From DASQLQ01 sp035629935 (GTDB lineage: Bacteria; Actinomycetota; CADDZG01; WHSQ01): DNA of 8,030 nt. The stretch's first letter is position 1. Every line of letters begins with the position of its first letter. Shown one piece after another: positions 1 through 6,842 of this stretch. Position numbers and translations under genes: made by a program. The notes below the pieces were generated by a model. That model saw only the letters and a program-made list of their open reading frames with translations, did no database searches and was not told where the DNA came from. The stretch lies in contig DASQLQ010000118.1 of the NCBI GenBank assembly GCA_035629935.1, forward strand, positions 1-8,030, given 5' to 3'.

Positions 1-1190
1 GTCCAGGACCATTCCGACATGTTCTGCGGCAGCACAGGCCCGTCTCCGGCCCCCAAAGACTCTTCGAGGCCGGGGATCAGCGGAGTTCCCTCGGCCCCCG
101 AGCCACCTGAGCCCAGCGACCGACCATCCGACGCAGAGTCACTCGCCTGTCCCTGCTGCTCGCAACGCGCGTTCTTCGGCGGGAGGTCCCTGCTGCGATC
201 GCTTGCGGCGCGCCGTGGCGTGCCGTACGAGCACGCTGGGTTTTCGGTGTCGTTCACCAGAGAGAAACGAACCAGGCCCGTATCGGTCTCGAAGGTGTCG
301 ACTACTCCGAACAGGGCAGGGGGGAGGAATCGGAGAAGCTCGGACAGATCTTTGCTGTGTCGCGCTTGGATCGCGTTGATCTCGCCGAAATCACGCAGGA
401 ACTGGTTCACGCCTTTGTTGTTCTCTCGCAGAAGGCGCACGAGCTCTTGCGAGGTTAGGTTGCCCCCCTCCATCAGTCTCTTCAGATCCGGGGTGCTGTC
501 GGCCAATGTGTCGCTGACGGCGACGAGGTCATGGATCGCGCTGGCGAAGTCTTCCTTCGTCTTGAGGAACTCGGCGCCGACCTCGGTGCCGTTACGCAGG
601 ATCCCTTCGAACTCGTCACCGCTCTCGGCGAACACCTCGGCGAGCTCCGCGGTCGACTCGATGATCGTCGCGAGGTCCGGCCCGCGTCCCGTGAGACCGA
701 TCCCCAGCGCGTCCACCGCGCCCTTGAGGTCCTCTGGAGGCACCCCGCGAAGCACGGCTTCGACCGTCGTGAGCAACTCCTGGGTACTGACCGGCACCGC
801 GGTCTGTTCCTTCGGGATCACGTCGTTGTCTTGCAGGTAAGGGGGGCCGTCCGACGCCGGGAGAAGGTCGACGAACTGCTCGCCGACCGCGCTCTTGAAC
901 ATCACTCGTGCTTCGATGTTCTCTTTGGGGATCTTGGTGGCGGCGTTGATGTCCAGCGTGATCTCAACACCATCCGGGATCACGGCCATGTCGCCCACCG
1001 AGCCGACGGTGATCCCTCTGTATGTCACCTCTTGTGAGGTGAACACCCCACCGGCGTCGTCGAGCTGGACAACGACTTGGTAACGATCCTGCAGCGAGCT
1101 CAAGACCTGTGTCGCGAGCCAATAGACGAACCCGAGGGAGAGGAACAGGAACGCCACCATGTTGATCTTTACGCGCCTACCTGGAGTCAT
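1..1190 (-). CDS. mceF: MCE-family lipid transporter subunit MceF (3' end cut by window)
   Basis: The frame from ATG at 1190 stays open for 396 codons down to the left edge, so the C-terminus is missing. The N-terminus is MTPGRRVKIN, then a membrane anchor at about 11-30, an MCE domain at about 36-112 (SQEVTYRGITVGSVGD at 52-67) and SAVGEQFVDLL (100-110), a form typical of MceF. GPPYLQDNDVIPKEQTAVPV follows, then helical repeats with anchors at 155, 173, 194, 215, 236, 261 and 282. The visible tail has C320 and C343 (NPACSYG, ARCEQ), then a Ser/Gly/Asp-rich, probably disordered stretch (349-390) ending near MSEWSW at the edge. The start codon lies inside mceE, giving a 14-base overlap, and GGGGG 6 bases upstream may serve as its ribosome-binding site. 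It would be the last of the six ring subunits. Any accessory mas-type genes would lie beyond position 1. Confidence 0.95.
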   Translation of the reverse strand, partial: MTPGRRVKINMVAFLFLSLGFVYWLATQVLSSLQDRYQVVVQLDDAGGVFTSQEVTYRGITVGSVGDMAVIPDGVEITLDINAATKIPKENIEARVMFKSAVGEQFVDLLPASDGPPYLQDNDVIPKEQTAVPVSTQELLTTVEAVLRGVPPEDLKGAVDALGIGLTGRGPDLATIIESTAELAEVFAESGDEFEGILRNGTEVGAEFLKTKEDFASAIHDLVAVSDTLADSTPDLKRLMEGGNLTSQELVRLLRENNKGVNQFLRDFGEINAIQARHSKDLSELLRFLPPALFGVVDTFETDTGLVRFSLVNDTENPACSYGTPRRAASDRSRDLPPKNARCEQQGQASDSASDGRSLGSGGSGAEGTPLIPGLEESLGAGDGPVLPQNMSEWSW

Positions 1191-2262
1191 TACGCACCCC
1201 CACAAGTGGCAGACGCAGGATGTACTCGGCAGCGTTCTCGGCCTTGGGCTCCTCTTGACTCAGCGGCGCGACCTTGGGATCGTCGTTCTCGATCGACTGC
1301 GGACACGTAAGACCTTGCTCGTAGTTCTCGGGCACCGCTTGGCATACGTCCAATTGCAGGTACGACCCCGGCATGGTCTCGGGGAAGTACTCCGAGAACG
1401 TCGCCAGCGTCTGCAAGGTCTCGTGGATCCTTCCCGTGTCGCTTACCAGGGTCTTCAGGATCGGTTTCAGGTCTTTGAACTGCGAGTTCAGCCCCCGTTC
1501 GGTCTGGATCAGGAGTTGTGCGCTCACGTTGCTGAACCGGTCAAGCGAGATGAGCAGAGACTGCAGACCTTCCTTGTTGTTGGCCAGAACTTCGGACGAG
1601 TCCGCGAACGACCGCAGGAAGTTCGTCAGGGTCGCTGAGTCGGACTTCAAGGTCCGTGCAACGGAGTCGAGCGAGTCGACGGCGGACGAGACTTTCTCTT
1701 TCCGCTCGGCCAGCAGGCCGGTGAAGGTATTGAGCTTGCTCAGCAGGTCCTTTACGTCACCTGTGTGGCCACGCAGGATCTTTGCTTGCGCGGCCGTGAA
1801 ACGGTTGATCTGCTCCAAGTTGCCGGCGCCGAGGATCCCCGCCAGCTTGGCGAAGATGTCTTCCAACTCGGTCGCCTTCGAAGTGACGTCGAGATCTAGG
1901 ACGTCGCCATCTTGGAGATAGGGCGGGCTGTCGCTCTGCGGCTGCAGGTCGACGAACTTCTCTCCAAGGAGTGAAGTCGTCCGGATCACGGCCAAGGTGT
2001 CGGCGGGGACGTTCTCGCCCTCCTTGAGGCACATCGTCAGCTTCGCGCTCCATTCGTCGAGCTCGATCTCCTGGATCGTGCCGATCTCGACATCCGACGA
2101 CTGAACGTTCGCGGCAACGGGCAGGTCACCGACCTGCTCGAAGATCCCGATCACCTCGGTGCCGTTGCAATCGCCACCCAGCCCGAGCGCGGTGCACGAC
2201 GTGGCTAGCAGCGCGCAGGGAAGCAGCAGCTTCACCATCAGCGAGGGGCGGAAGCGTCTCAT
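1177..2262 (-). CDS. mceE: MCE-family lipoprotein subunit MceE (LprK-like)
   Basis: This 361-residue MCE subunit is the lipid-anchored member of the set. It begins with a lipoprotein signal (MRRFRPSL, hydrophobic 8-20, then LATSC with C23 as the acylated residue), in agreement with mycobacterial MceE proteins such as LprK. The MCE domain spans about 35-109 (SSDVEIGTIQEI at 55-66, SLLGEKFVDLQ at 97-107), followed by PPYLQDGDVLDLD and helical repeats with anchors at 152, 170, 191, 212, 233, 258 and 279. C307 and C320 in the tail may pair; C32 and C78 may pair within or beside the MCE domain. ATG at 2262 is chosen over the in-frame GTG/ATC-rich extension up to 2319, because only this start places the signal peptide at the N-terminus. 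It also makes an ATGA overlap with mceD. GGGGTGGG upstream is a modest ribosome-binding site. The 3' end overlaps mceF by 14 bases. Confidence 0.95.
   Translation of the reverse strand: MRRFRPSLMVKLLLPCALLATSCTALGLGGDCNGTEVIGIFEQVGDLPVAANVQSSDVEIGTIQEIELDEWSAKLTMCLKEGENVPADTLAVIRTTSLLGEKFVDLQPQSDSPPYLQDGDVLDLDVTSKATELEDIFAKLAGILGAGNLEQINRFTAAQAKILRGHTGDVKDLLSKLNTFTGLLAERKEKVSSAVDSLDSVARTLKSDSATLTNFLRSFADSSEVLANNKEGLQSLLISLDRFSNVSAQLLIQTERGLNSQFKDLKPILKTLVSDTGRIHETLQTLATFSEYFPETMPGSYLQLDVCQAVPENYEQGLTCPQSIENDDPKVAPLSQEEPKAENAAEYILRLPLVGVRNDSR
1197..1201 (-). promoter_or_regulatory. Possible ribosome-binding site GGGGG before mceF
   Basis: A run of five G on the minus strand, within GTGGGGGTG, ends 6 bases before the mceF ATG at 1190. 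It lies inside the 3' end of mceE. It is only a partial Shine-Dalgarno match, but it is well spaced, and mceF starts 14 bases before mceE ends, so simple stop-start reinitiation is less direct here than at the ATGA junctions. Confidence 0.35.
2194..2262 (-). other. Lipoprotein signal peptide of MceE
   Basis: Codons 1-23 of mceE encode a basic start (R2, R3, R5), a hydrophobic core and the lipobox L19-A20-T21-S22-C23. The last residues satisfy the general prokaryotic lipoprotein pattern, with no charged residue in the six positions before it. Cleavage before C23 and acylation of this cysteine would replace the transmembrane anchor used by the other five Mce proteins. Confidence 0.85.
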
Positions 2263-3731
2263 CGTGCCCACCCCAGGAAGCCGACGAATCCGGAGAACCA
2301 TCCGGAGAACCGATCCCACGACGAGGGGTCGTTCTGCGAGGGGGCCGCGCCGGCGCCCGCCGCTGCTCCGGGGCCCGGGCGGGGAGCGGACGGTCCGAGG
2401 TCATCCACACCGGGAGCGTCGACACCGGGGTCCGGTACCTGCTCGAGGATGTCGTCGAGCAGATCCTGGATCTCCTCGTCGGGGTCCCTCAGCAACTTCC
2501 CTAGGTTCTTGCACTCTTTCTTGAGCCTTCGTAGTTGCTTCTTCATCGGGTCGACAACCTCATTCAGTACGTCGTCGGGCAGTTCGATAGTCCCGACCCG
2601 GCGCAGCTGTTGCTTGACCTTGCGAACTCCTTTGTCGCAATCGAGCTCAACTTCTTCTTCGGGCGTCTGCGTGAGGGTCGGACCTTCCGCTCCCGGCGGC
2701 TCGCCGCACGCTTCACCGAGGGCCTCGTCGAGGATGTCCTGGACCTCCTGAGGCAGATCGTCGAGCGCTTCGCAACGAGCCGAAATGGCGTTGTCCCTCA
2801 CGTCGGAACCGAACACCGGCGCGCCGTGATGCGCGTTGCGCAGGCCTTCACCCACGACGGGGAGCCATCGCAGGGACTCTTCGACCGAAGCCCGGTTGTC
2901 GAGCACGGTGGAGGTGATCTTGGCGGCGCGGGTGAGGTCCGAACCCAATCGGTCGCCGTGCTCTCGCACGAGGTCGCCGACCTCCACGGTCAGATCACCG
3001 AGGTTCTTCAGGGTGCCTCGAAGATCGCCGTCACTTTCAAGCAGGGTGGTCATCACCACGGCGAAGTTCCGGTTGAGTGTCCCGAGCGAGCCGGCCCGCG
3101 TCGCCAGCTGGTTGAAAAGATCGTCCAAGTTGGTGAGTAGACCCGCTAGATCTGTCTTCGAGTCGGCGAGTGACTCAGTCAGTGCTGCCGCGTTGATCAA
3201 CGTCCCCTTGAGATCCTGTTCGCTGCCCTTCAGCGTTTCGTTGAGCTGCACGATCAGGTCCCCCAGCGCACCGGGCTCCCCTTCTTTGCCGGGCTCGATC
3301 GCTTCGAGGAGCTTCTTCAGTTGCTTGAAAACGTCGTCGAGCTCGGCCGGGATCTGAGTTCGATCGACGTCGAGCACCGCGCCGTCTTTCAGGTACTCGC
3401 CCCCGGTGTAGGGAGGGTGAAGCTGCACATAGCGGTCGGCGATGATCGAGATGGGGACGATCTGAGCGAATGCTTCTTTCGGCACCTTGTATTTAGTCGG
3501 GAGCTCCATGACGACCCGGACCTTCTCTCCCATCGGAGTGATGTTCGTGACCTTGCCCACTGGAACGCCGATGATGTCGACATCGGAGTTCTCGAAGAGT
3601 CCGATCGCCTTCGTGAAGTAAGCCGTGATCGTGTAGGTCTCTTCCTCCTCGCGGCTGAGCAACAGTCCGCCTCCGCCGAGCACGAGAAGCGCAACGACGA
3701 TCACCGACAGTGGTTTCAGGAAGCGCGTCAT
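2259..3731 (-). CDS. mceD: MCE-family lipid transporter subunit MceD, with long C-terminal extension
   Basis: This is a 490-residue MCE subunit, the longest complete one here. It has a membrane anchor at about 7-26, an MCE domain at about 32-106 and helical repeats at about 130-295 with anchors at 156, 174, 195, 216, 237, 262 and 283. The MCE core carries IIADRYVQLH (96-105) where the other subunits have LLG/VG-x-x-[FVWY]-V, a form typical of MceD. After residue 300 comes an extension of about 190 residues: an acidic/basic helical part (320-432) with C320, C342, C365 and C407, a Pro/Gly/Ala linker (433-468), and an aromatic tail with W472, W478 and W488. ATG at 3731 is preferred over an in-frame TTG at 3740: it forms an ATGA overlap with the mceC stop and lies 9 bases after GGGGAG, whereas the TTG directly abuts that site. 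The stop overlaps the mceE ATG. Pro-rich tails are also known in mycobacterial MceD proteins. Confidence 0.94.
   Translation of the reverse strand: MTRFLKPLSVIVVALLVLGGGGLLLSREEEETYTITAYFTKAIGLFENSDVDIIGVPVGKVTNITPMGEKVRVVMELPTKYKVPKEAFAQIVPISIIADRYVQLHPPYTGGEYLKDGAVLDVDRTQIPAELDDVFKQLKKLLEAIEPGKEGEPGALGDLIVQLNETLKGSEQDLKGTLINAAALTESLADSKTDLAGLLTNLDDLFNQLATRAGSLGTLNRNFAVVMTTLLESDGDLRGTLKNLGDLTVEVGDLVREHGDRLGSDLTRAAKITSTVLDNRASVEESLRWLPVVGEGLRNAHHGAPVFGSDVRDNAISARCEALDDLPQEVQDILDEALGEACGEPPGAEGPTLTQTPEEEVELDCDKGVRKVKQQLRRVGTIELPDDVLNEVVDPMKKQLRRLKKECKNLGKLLRDPDEEIQDLLDDILEQVPDPGVDAPGVDDLGPSAPRPGPGAAAGAGAAPSQNDPSSWDRFSGWFSGFVGFLGWAR
2262..2435 (-). other. Pro/Gly/Ala linker and aromatic tail of MceD
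   Basis: Codons 433-490 of mceD encode a low-complexity linker rich in Pro, Gly, Ala and Asp (433-468). A 20-residue tail (471-490) then follows, with three Trp (472, 478, 488), four Phe (475, 479, 482, 485), few charges and repeated Gly. The linker looks flexible and the tail looks membrane- or lipid-seeking. None of the other complete Mce proteins in the window ends this way. Confidence 0.7.
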
Positions 3732-4702
3732 CCGCCGCAACTCCCCGCCAGGAGGATGGCGCAGGGATAGATGTCGCCCCAGCGACCCTGTTGCCAGATG
3801 CTCCCGAAGTAGCGCGACGAGGGGCCTGCGTATTCGAGCGCCATGTCGATGTGCTTGACGTTCTTGTCGAGTACGACGAGCGCTCTGTGCAGATCGGTCA
3901 GGATCGAATCGAGGTTCCCTCTGTTGTCGCGGATCAGATCCGTCAGGTCCGCCGCCATCTGGTTCGTCACCGCTAAGAGCGATTTGACCTCTTCGCGCTT
4001 GCGGGCCACCGTCCCTAAGACTTCGTTCGAAGCGTCGATCAGCTGAACGATCTCGGGCCCTTCATCGGCCAGCAGTCCAGTCAGGTTCTCGGCTCCGGCG
4101 AGCAGAGACCGCAGCTCCTCGTCCTTGGTGTTGAGCCCCTCTCCCAGATCGTTCAGCCCCGCGAGGGCCTCGCCGACCTCTTCCTTCGCAACCTTCGTGA
4201 CCTTCGTGAGCTCGACGAGCATCGCGTTGAGCGCCGGACCGTCGAGGTCTTCGAGGAGGCTCGTGCCCTGGTTGCTGGCTTGGTAGATCTCGTAGGGAAC
4301 GGAGGTGCGATCGATCGGTATCCGGGCGCCCTCTTCCAGGTACGGCCCTCCGCCTTTTGCCTCGATGTCGACGAACTTCGTCCCCAACAGGGTGGCGAGC
4401 TTTATCTCTGCGTCGGCGTCCTCGGGTATCTCCGTTCCGTTGTCGATCTCCATCGTGACGACGACTTGGTCTCCGTCCAGGAGGACCTCTTTCACGATGC
4501 CGACCTTGATGCCGGCAACACGGACCTGGTTCTCGACGTTGAGCCCGGCGCCGTCCTTGAAGGCGGCCGAGATCTCGTACGCCCGGTTGATGGCCGGGAT
4601 CCGGTCGATGAAGAACGATCCTGTCGTTGCCAAAGTGATCCCGATGATCGAGATGATCCCGACGATGACCGGCGAACGCTCGCGGAAGTTCTTGACGCCC
4701 AT
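3728..4702 (-). CDS. mceC: MCE-family lipid transporter subunit MceC
   Basis: This 324-residue MCE subunit has a charged N-terminus (MGVKNFRER), a membrane anchor at about 11-33, an MCE domain at about 40-115 (ENQVRVAGIKVGIV at 57-70, TLLGTKFVDIE at 104-114), the linker GPYLEEGARIPIDRTS, and a helical region at about 140-292. Helical anchors are at 158, 176, 197, 218, 239, 264 and 285. The repeat-start residues are strikingly regular: EEV, EEL, PEI and EEV at consecutive 21-residue steps (V176, L197, I218, V239). The tail RWGDIYPCAILLAGSCGG has C314 and C322, probably disulfide-bonded. The ATG at 4702 shares its last base with the mceB stop. There is no good ribosome-binding site upstream (GAG 5 bases away at best), so initiation probably relies on termination-reinitiation from mceB. 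The TGA overlaps the mceD ATG. The C assignment is from gene order. Confidence 0.95.
   Translation of the reverse strand: MGVKNFRERSPVIVGIISIIGITLATTGSFFIDRIPAINRAYEISAAFKDGAGLNVENQVRVAGIKVGIVKEVLLDGDQVVVTMEIDNGTEIPEDADAEIKLATLLGTKFVDIEAKGGGPYLEEGARIPIDRTSVPYEIYQASNQGTSLLEDLDGPALNAMLVELTKVTKVAKEEVGEALAGLNDLGEGLNTKDEELRSLLAGAENLTGLLADEGPEIVQLIDASNEVLGTVARKREEVKSLLAVTNQMAADLTDLIRDNRGNLDSILTDLHRALVVLDKNVKHIDMALEYAGPSSRYFGSIWQQGRWGDIYPCAILLAGSCGG
3741..3746 (-). promoter_or_regulatory. Ribosome-binding site GGGGAG that decides the mceD start
   Basis: GGGGAG (minus strand, 3746 to 3741) lies 9 bases before the ATG at 3731 and has zero spacing to the in-frame TTG at 3740. This spacing, together with the ATGA overlap with the mceC stop, places the mceD start at 3731. 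The site lies inside the end of mceC. Confidence 0.55.
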
Positions 4703-5688
4703 CAGCGCTCACAATCCAGTTGTGCCGGCAGCGCTGAAGTGGTCTCTGGACAGAGGTTGACGATGTAGAGGTTCCACCACTTGCCGTAGCTTTGGGTCCG
4801 CGCCGTAGCGAGAAGGACTTCTTTGAGTTGCTTCGCGATACGGTCGAGGGGGCCGAGGTTCTCTTCGACCACACTCAACAGGGTCGCGAGGTCGGTCAGT
4901 TCTTGATCGAGGTCCGTCCGGTTGCGGCGCACGATGTTCCCGAATTTGTCCGAGGTCGTATCCAATCGGTCGACCGTTCGCTCGAGCTCCGGAGTTACTT
5001 CTGCGAGCGCGCTGATGAACTCGGAGAACTGCTCGAGGCCCTTTCGCACTGAAGAGGACTCGTTGTTAAGGATCGTGGTTACGTCGTCGAGGTTCTCGAC
5101 GAGTTTCGCCAAACGTTGGTCTCCGTCGGCCAGTTCGGTCGTGAGCTCTCCGACGTTGCCGAGAACCCCTTCGAGATCTCCCTCGTTCCCTTTGAAGATC
5201 GCCAGGACGGCGCGCGACACGGTGTTGATGTCTTCGGGATTGGTGGATTGGATCAGCGGTCGCAGGTTGTTAAACACGACAGAAAGGTCGAGGGCTGGAT
5301 GTGTGTTCTGTACGGGGATCTGTCCATCCTCTCCGAGCTCTTCCGACGAAGGCGACCCGGGCTCTGTGAGATTGACCACGCGCTGACCCAGCAGGTTTCG
5401 GAACTTGATCTCGGCACCGACGTTCTTCGGGAGCACGACATCCTTCTTGAGTTCCATCGTCACGATCGCCTCGCCACCCACGACCTCGAATGACGACACC
5501 TTGCCGACCTCGACCCCGGCGATCTTGACGGGGTCGCCGTTCAACACCCCGGTCGCATCGGTGAAGACGGCTTCGATCTCGTAGGAGTCCGAGAACGGCG
5601 ACAGCTTCCCGATGATCGATGCCAGCAGGAAGGTGACGATGATCGTGAAGATCGTGAACACCGACAGCTTTACGGCCACAGATCTCAT
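4702..5688 (-). CDS. mceB: MCE-family lipid transporter subunit MceB
   Basis: This 328-residue MCE subunit has an N-terminal membrane anchor at about residues 7-27, an MCE domain at about 34-108 (GDPVKIAGVEVGKV at 51-64, NLLGQRVVNLT at 98-108) and a long helical region at about 133-297. The helical part has hydrophobic anchors at 154, 172, 193, 214, 235, 260 and 281, usually after an acidic or polar residue. The segment starting at 171 (DLEGVL, then ELADGDQRLAKLVENLDD at 185-202) closely resembles MceD 173-204, which supports origin by duplication. The short tail, KWWNLYIVNLCPE to the end, has C313 and C326, a likely disulfide. The ATG overlaps the mceA stop as ATGA, and GGTGAAG just upstream can act as a ribosome-binding site. 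The stop and the mceC start share one base (TGATG). The B assignment rests on operon order. It is expected to assemble with the other five Mce proteins as one copy per complex. Confidence 0.95.
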   Translation of the reverse strand: MRSVAVKLSVFTIFTIIVTFLLASIIGKLSPFSDSYEIEAVFTDATGVLNGDPVKIAGVEVGKVSSFEVVGGEAIVTMELKKDVVLPKNVGAEIKFRNLLGQRVVNLTEPGSPSSEELGEDGQIPVQNTHPALDLSVVFNNLRPLIQSTNPEDINTVSRAVLAIFKGNEGDLEGVLGNVGELTTELADGDQRLAKLVENLDDVTTILNNESSSVRKGLEQFSEFISALAEVTPELERTVDRLDTTSDKFGNIVRRNRTDLDQELTDLATLLSVVEENLGPLDRIAKQLKEVLLATARTQSYGKWWNLYIVNLCPETTSALPAQLDCER

Positions 5689-6821
5689 CGCTTCACCGCC
5701 CCGGTGTCCGTCGGCGATAGAAGCAGACTCTCTACGTCCGCGGGGGTGTCGAACACTTGGTCACCCGAGTTGTTGGGCTCGGGCCCTTCTCCCGGTGGAT
5801 AGGCACCGCGGCTCTCGGTCACGAGGTTGTGGACCCGCCAGCAACGTCCCGGCACCGTGTCTCCTGTCGCTTTACCCGGCTCGTCCGTTTGTTGCCGGAA
5901 GCGACAGACGTGGTTGAGGTTTCGGATCCATGCCGAGTTGAACTGCGGTAACGCGTTCAGAAGGCGATCGAGGTCCTCGGTGCGCGACGACACGATGCCC
6001 AGGACCGTCGCTCCAGCATTGGCGACCTTTACGAGATCGCCGAACCGCGTCTGGAACAGGGTCGAGAGCTCGTTCAGGAGGACGGGCGCACGGTTCAGGC
6101 TCTCATCGATGAGACCGGCGTTGTCGATCGTGAAGCGGTTCAGCTTGTCGAGGTTCGCTAAGGCACGAAGAAGGTCATCGTCGACATCGGTCAGGACGTC
6201 GCCCGATTCGGCGAGCTGGTCGATCCCTTCCTTGAACAGCGCTTCGTTGTCCAGTGGTACCCGCAAGGCCTCGATGCCTTGTTCGAGACCCCGGATGGCT
6301 GCGTCCTCATGGCCGACGAACCCACCGGCGAGAGCTTCGAGTGTCCCCGCCAGGTTGTCGGGATCGATCGCGTCGAGGATCGGAAGGGCAGTGTTCAGGA
6401 TCGTTTCGACCTCGAGCGGATCGATGGTGCGGTCTTCCGGGATCACGTCACCGTCGGCGATGACCTGGTCGCTCGGGTCCTCGGGTGTTTGGATCTCTAC
6501 CCATTTCTCTCCGAAGATCGTCTTCGCCCGGATCTGCGCTCCGCTGTTTACCGGGATCCACTTCACTTGCTCGGGGTGCAGGTCGAGGGTCACCCGGCAG
6601 ACGTTGCGCGCCTTGTCGAGATTGATCCCACCGATCGTTCCCACCAGGACTCCGCGGAGTTTTACGTCCCCACCGATGCGCAGACCCTGGCCACAGTGGG
6701 TGAAGTCGGCGGCTGCCTCGACGACCCGCGAGCGGACCTTTCCCGTGAGGAAGAGTCCGGTGAGCACGACGCATCCGGCCGCAAGGGAAAGGGCCAGTAG
6801 TCCGATAAACGCCTGCCGCAA
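5685..6821 (-). CDS. mceA: MCE-family lipid transporter subunit MceA
   Basis: This is the first of six MCE-domain subunits and would be a periplasmic ring/tube component of the lipid transporter. From the TTG at 6821 it is 378 residues: membrane anchor at about 7-27, MCE (MlaD-like) domain at about 34-112, then a long helical region (about 135-295) and a polar Pro/Gly-rich tail. The MCE core is recognisable by GGDVKLRGVLVGTIGG (50-65) and TIFGEKWVEIQ (101-111); the FGxKxV form is typical of MceA. Helical anchors fall at 157, 175, 196, 217, 238, 263 and 284, the spacing common to all six subunits. Cysteines are C17, C43, C75, C306 and C327; the last pair may form a disulfide beyond the helices. 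The start is uncertain: TTG is the only conventional start codon in frame between the preceding in-frame stop and the membrane anchor, but the strong AAGGAG lies 15 bases away from it. The TGA overlaps the mceB ATG (ATGA). The name follows from operon position and motif. Confidence 0.94.
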   Translation of the reverse strand: MRQAFIGLLALSLAAGCVVLTGLFLTGKVRSRVVEAAADFTHCGQGLRIGGDVKLRGVLVGTIGGINLDKARNVCRVTLDLHPEQVKWIPVNSGAQIRAKTIFGEKWVEIQTPEDPSDQVIADGDVIPEDRTIDPLEVETILNTALPILDAIDPDNLAGTLEALAGGFVGHEDAAIRGLEQGIEALRVPLDNEALFKEGIDQLAESGDVLTDVDDDLLRALANLDKLNRFTIDNAGLIDESLNRAPVLLNELSTLFQTRFGDLVKVANAGATVLGIVSSRTEDLDRLLNALPQFNSAWIRNLNHVCRFRQQTDEPGKATGDTVPGRCWRVHNLVTESRGAYPPGEGPEPNNSGDQVFDTPADVESLLLSPTDTGAVKR

Positions 6822-6836
6822 CCTTCTGATCGTGTA

Positions 6837-6842
6837 CTCCTT
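6837..6842 (-). promoter_or_regulatory. Strong ribosome-binding site AAGGAG before mceA
   Basis: AAGGAG on the minus strand (6842 to 6837) is the best Shine-Dalgarno match seen at any start in the window. It sits in the 30-base gap between the yrbEB stop and the mceA coding region. Its spacing is 15 bases to the TTG at 6821, longer than usual, but 6 bases to an in-frame ATC at 6830. A second purine run, AGAAGG, directly abuts the TTG with no spacer. The site therefore makes the true mceA start uncertain. Confidence 0.6.

Noticed and set aside
19..840. A 273-codon open frame on the plus strand opposite mceF
   Set aside because: Same situation: a Ser/Arg/Pro-rich low-complexity product antisense to mceF, whose own frame is continuous and family-like over the whole stretch.
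2263..2319. Upstream start for mceE adding 19 residues
   Set aside because: It would bury the lipoprotein signal inside the protein. ATG at 2262 gives a proper signal peptide and an ATGA overlap with mceD.
3732..3740. TTG start for mceD three codons upstream
   Set aside because: It has no spacing from GGGGAG, while ATG at 3731 is well spaced and overlaps the mceC stop.
4062..4874. A 270-codon minus-strand frame overlapping mceB and mceC
   Set aside because: It is the shifted frame of mceC: an Arg-rich product without hydrophobic segments, while the mceC frame has the anchor, the MCE domain and the repeats.
6771..6821. LAAGC in the MceA N-terminus as a lipobox
   Set aside because: The sequence fits loosely, but the hydrophobic stretch continues about ten residues past C17, as in a membrane anchor. 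MceE, not MceA, is the known lipoprotein of these operons.
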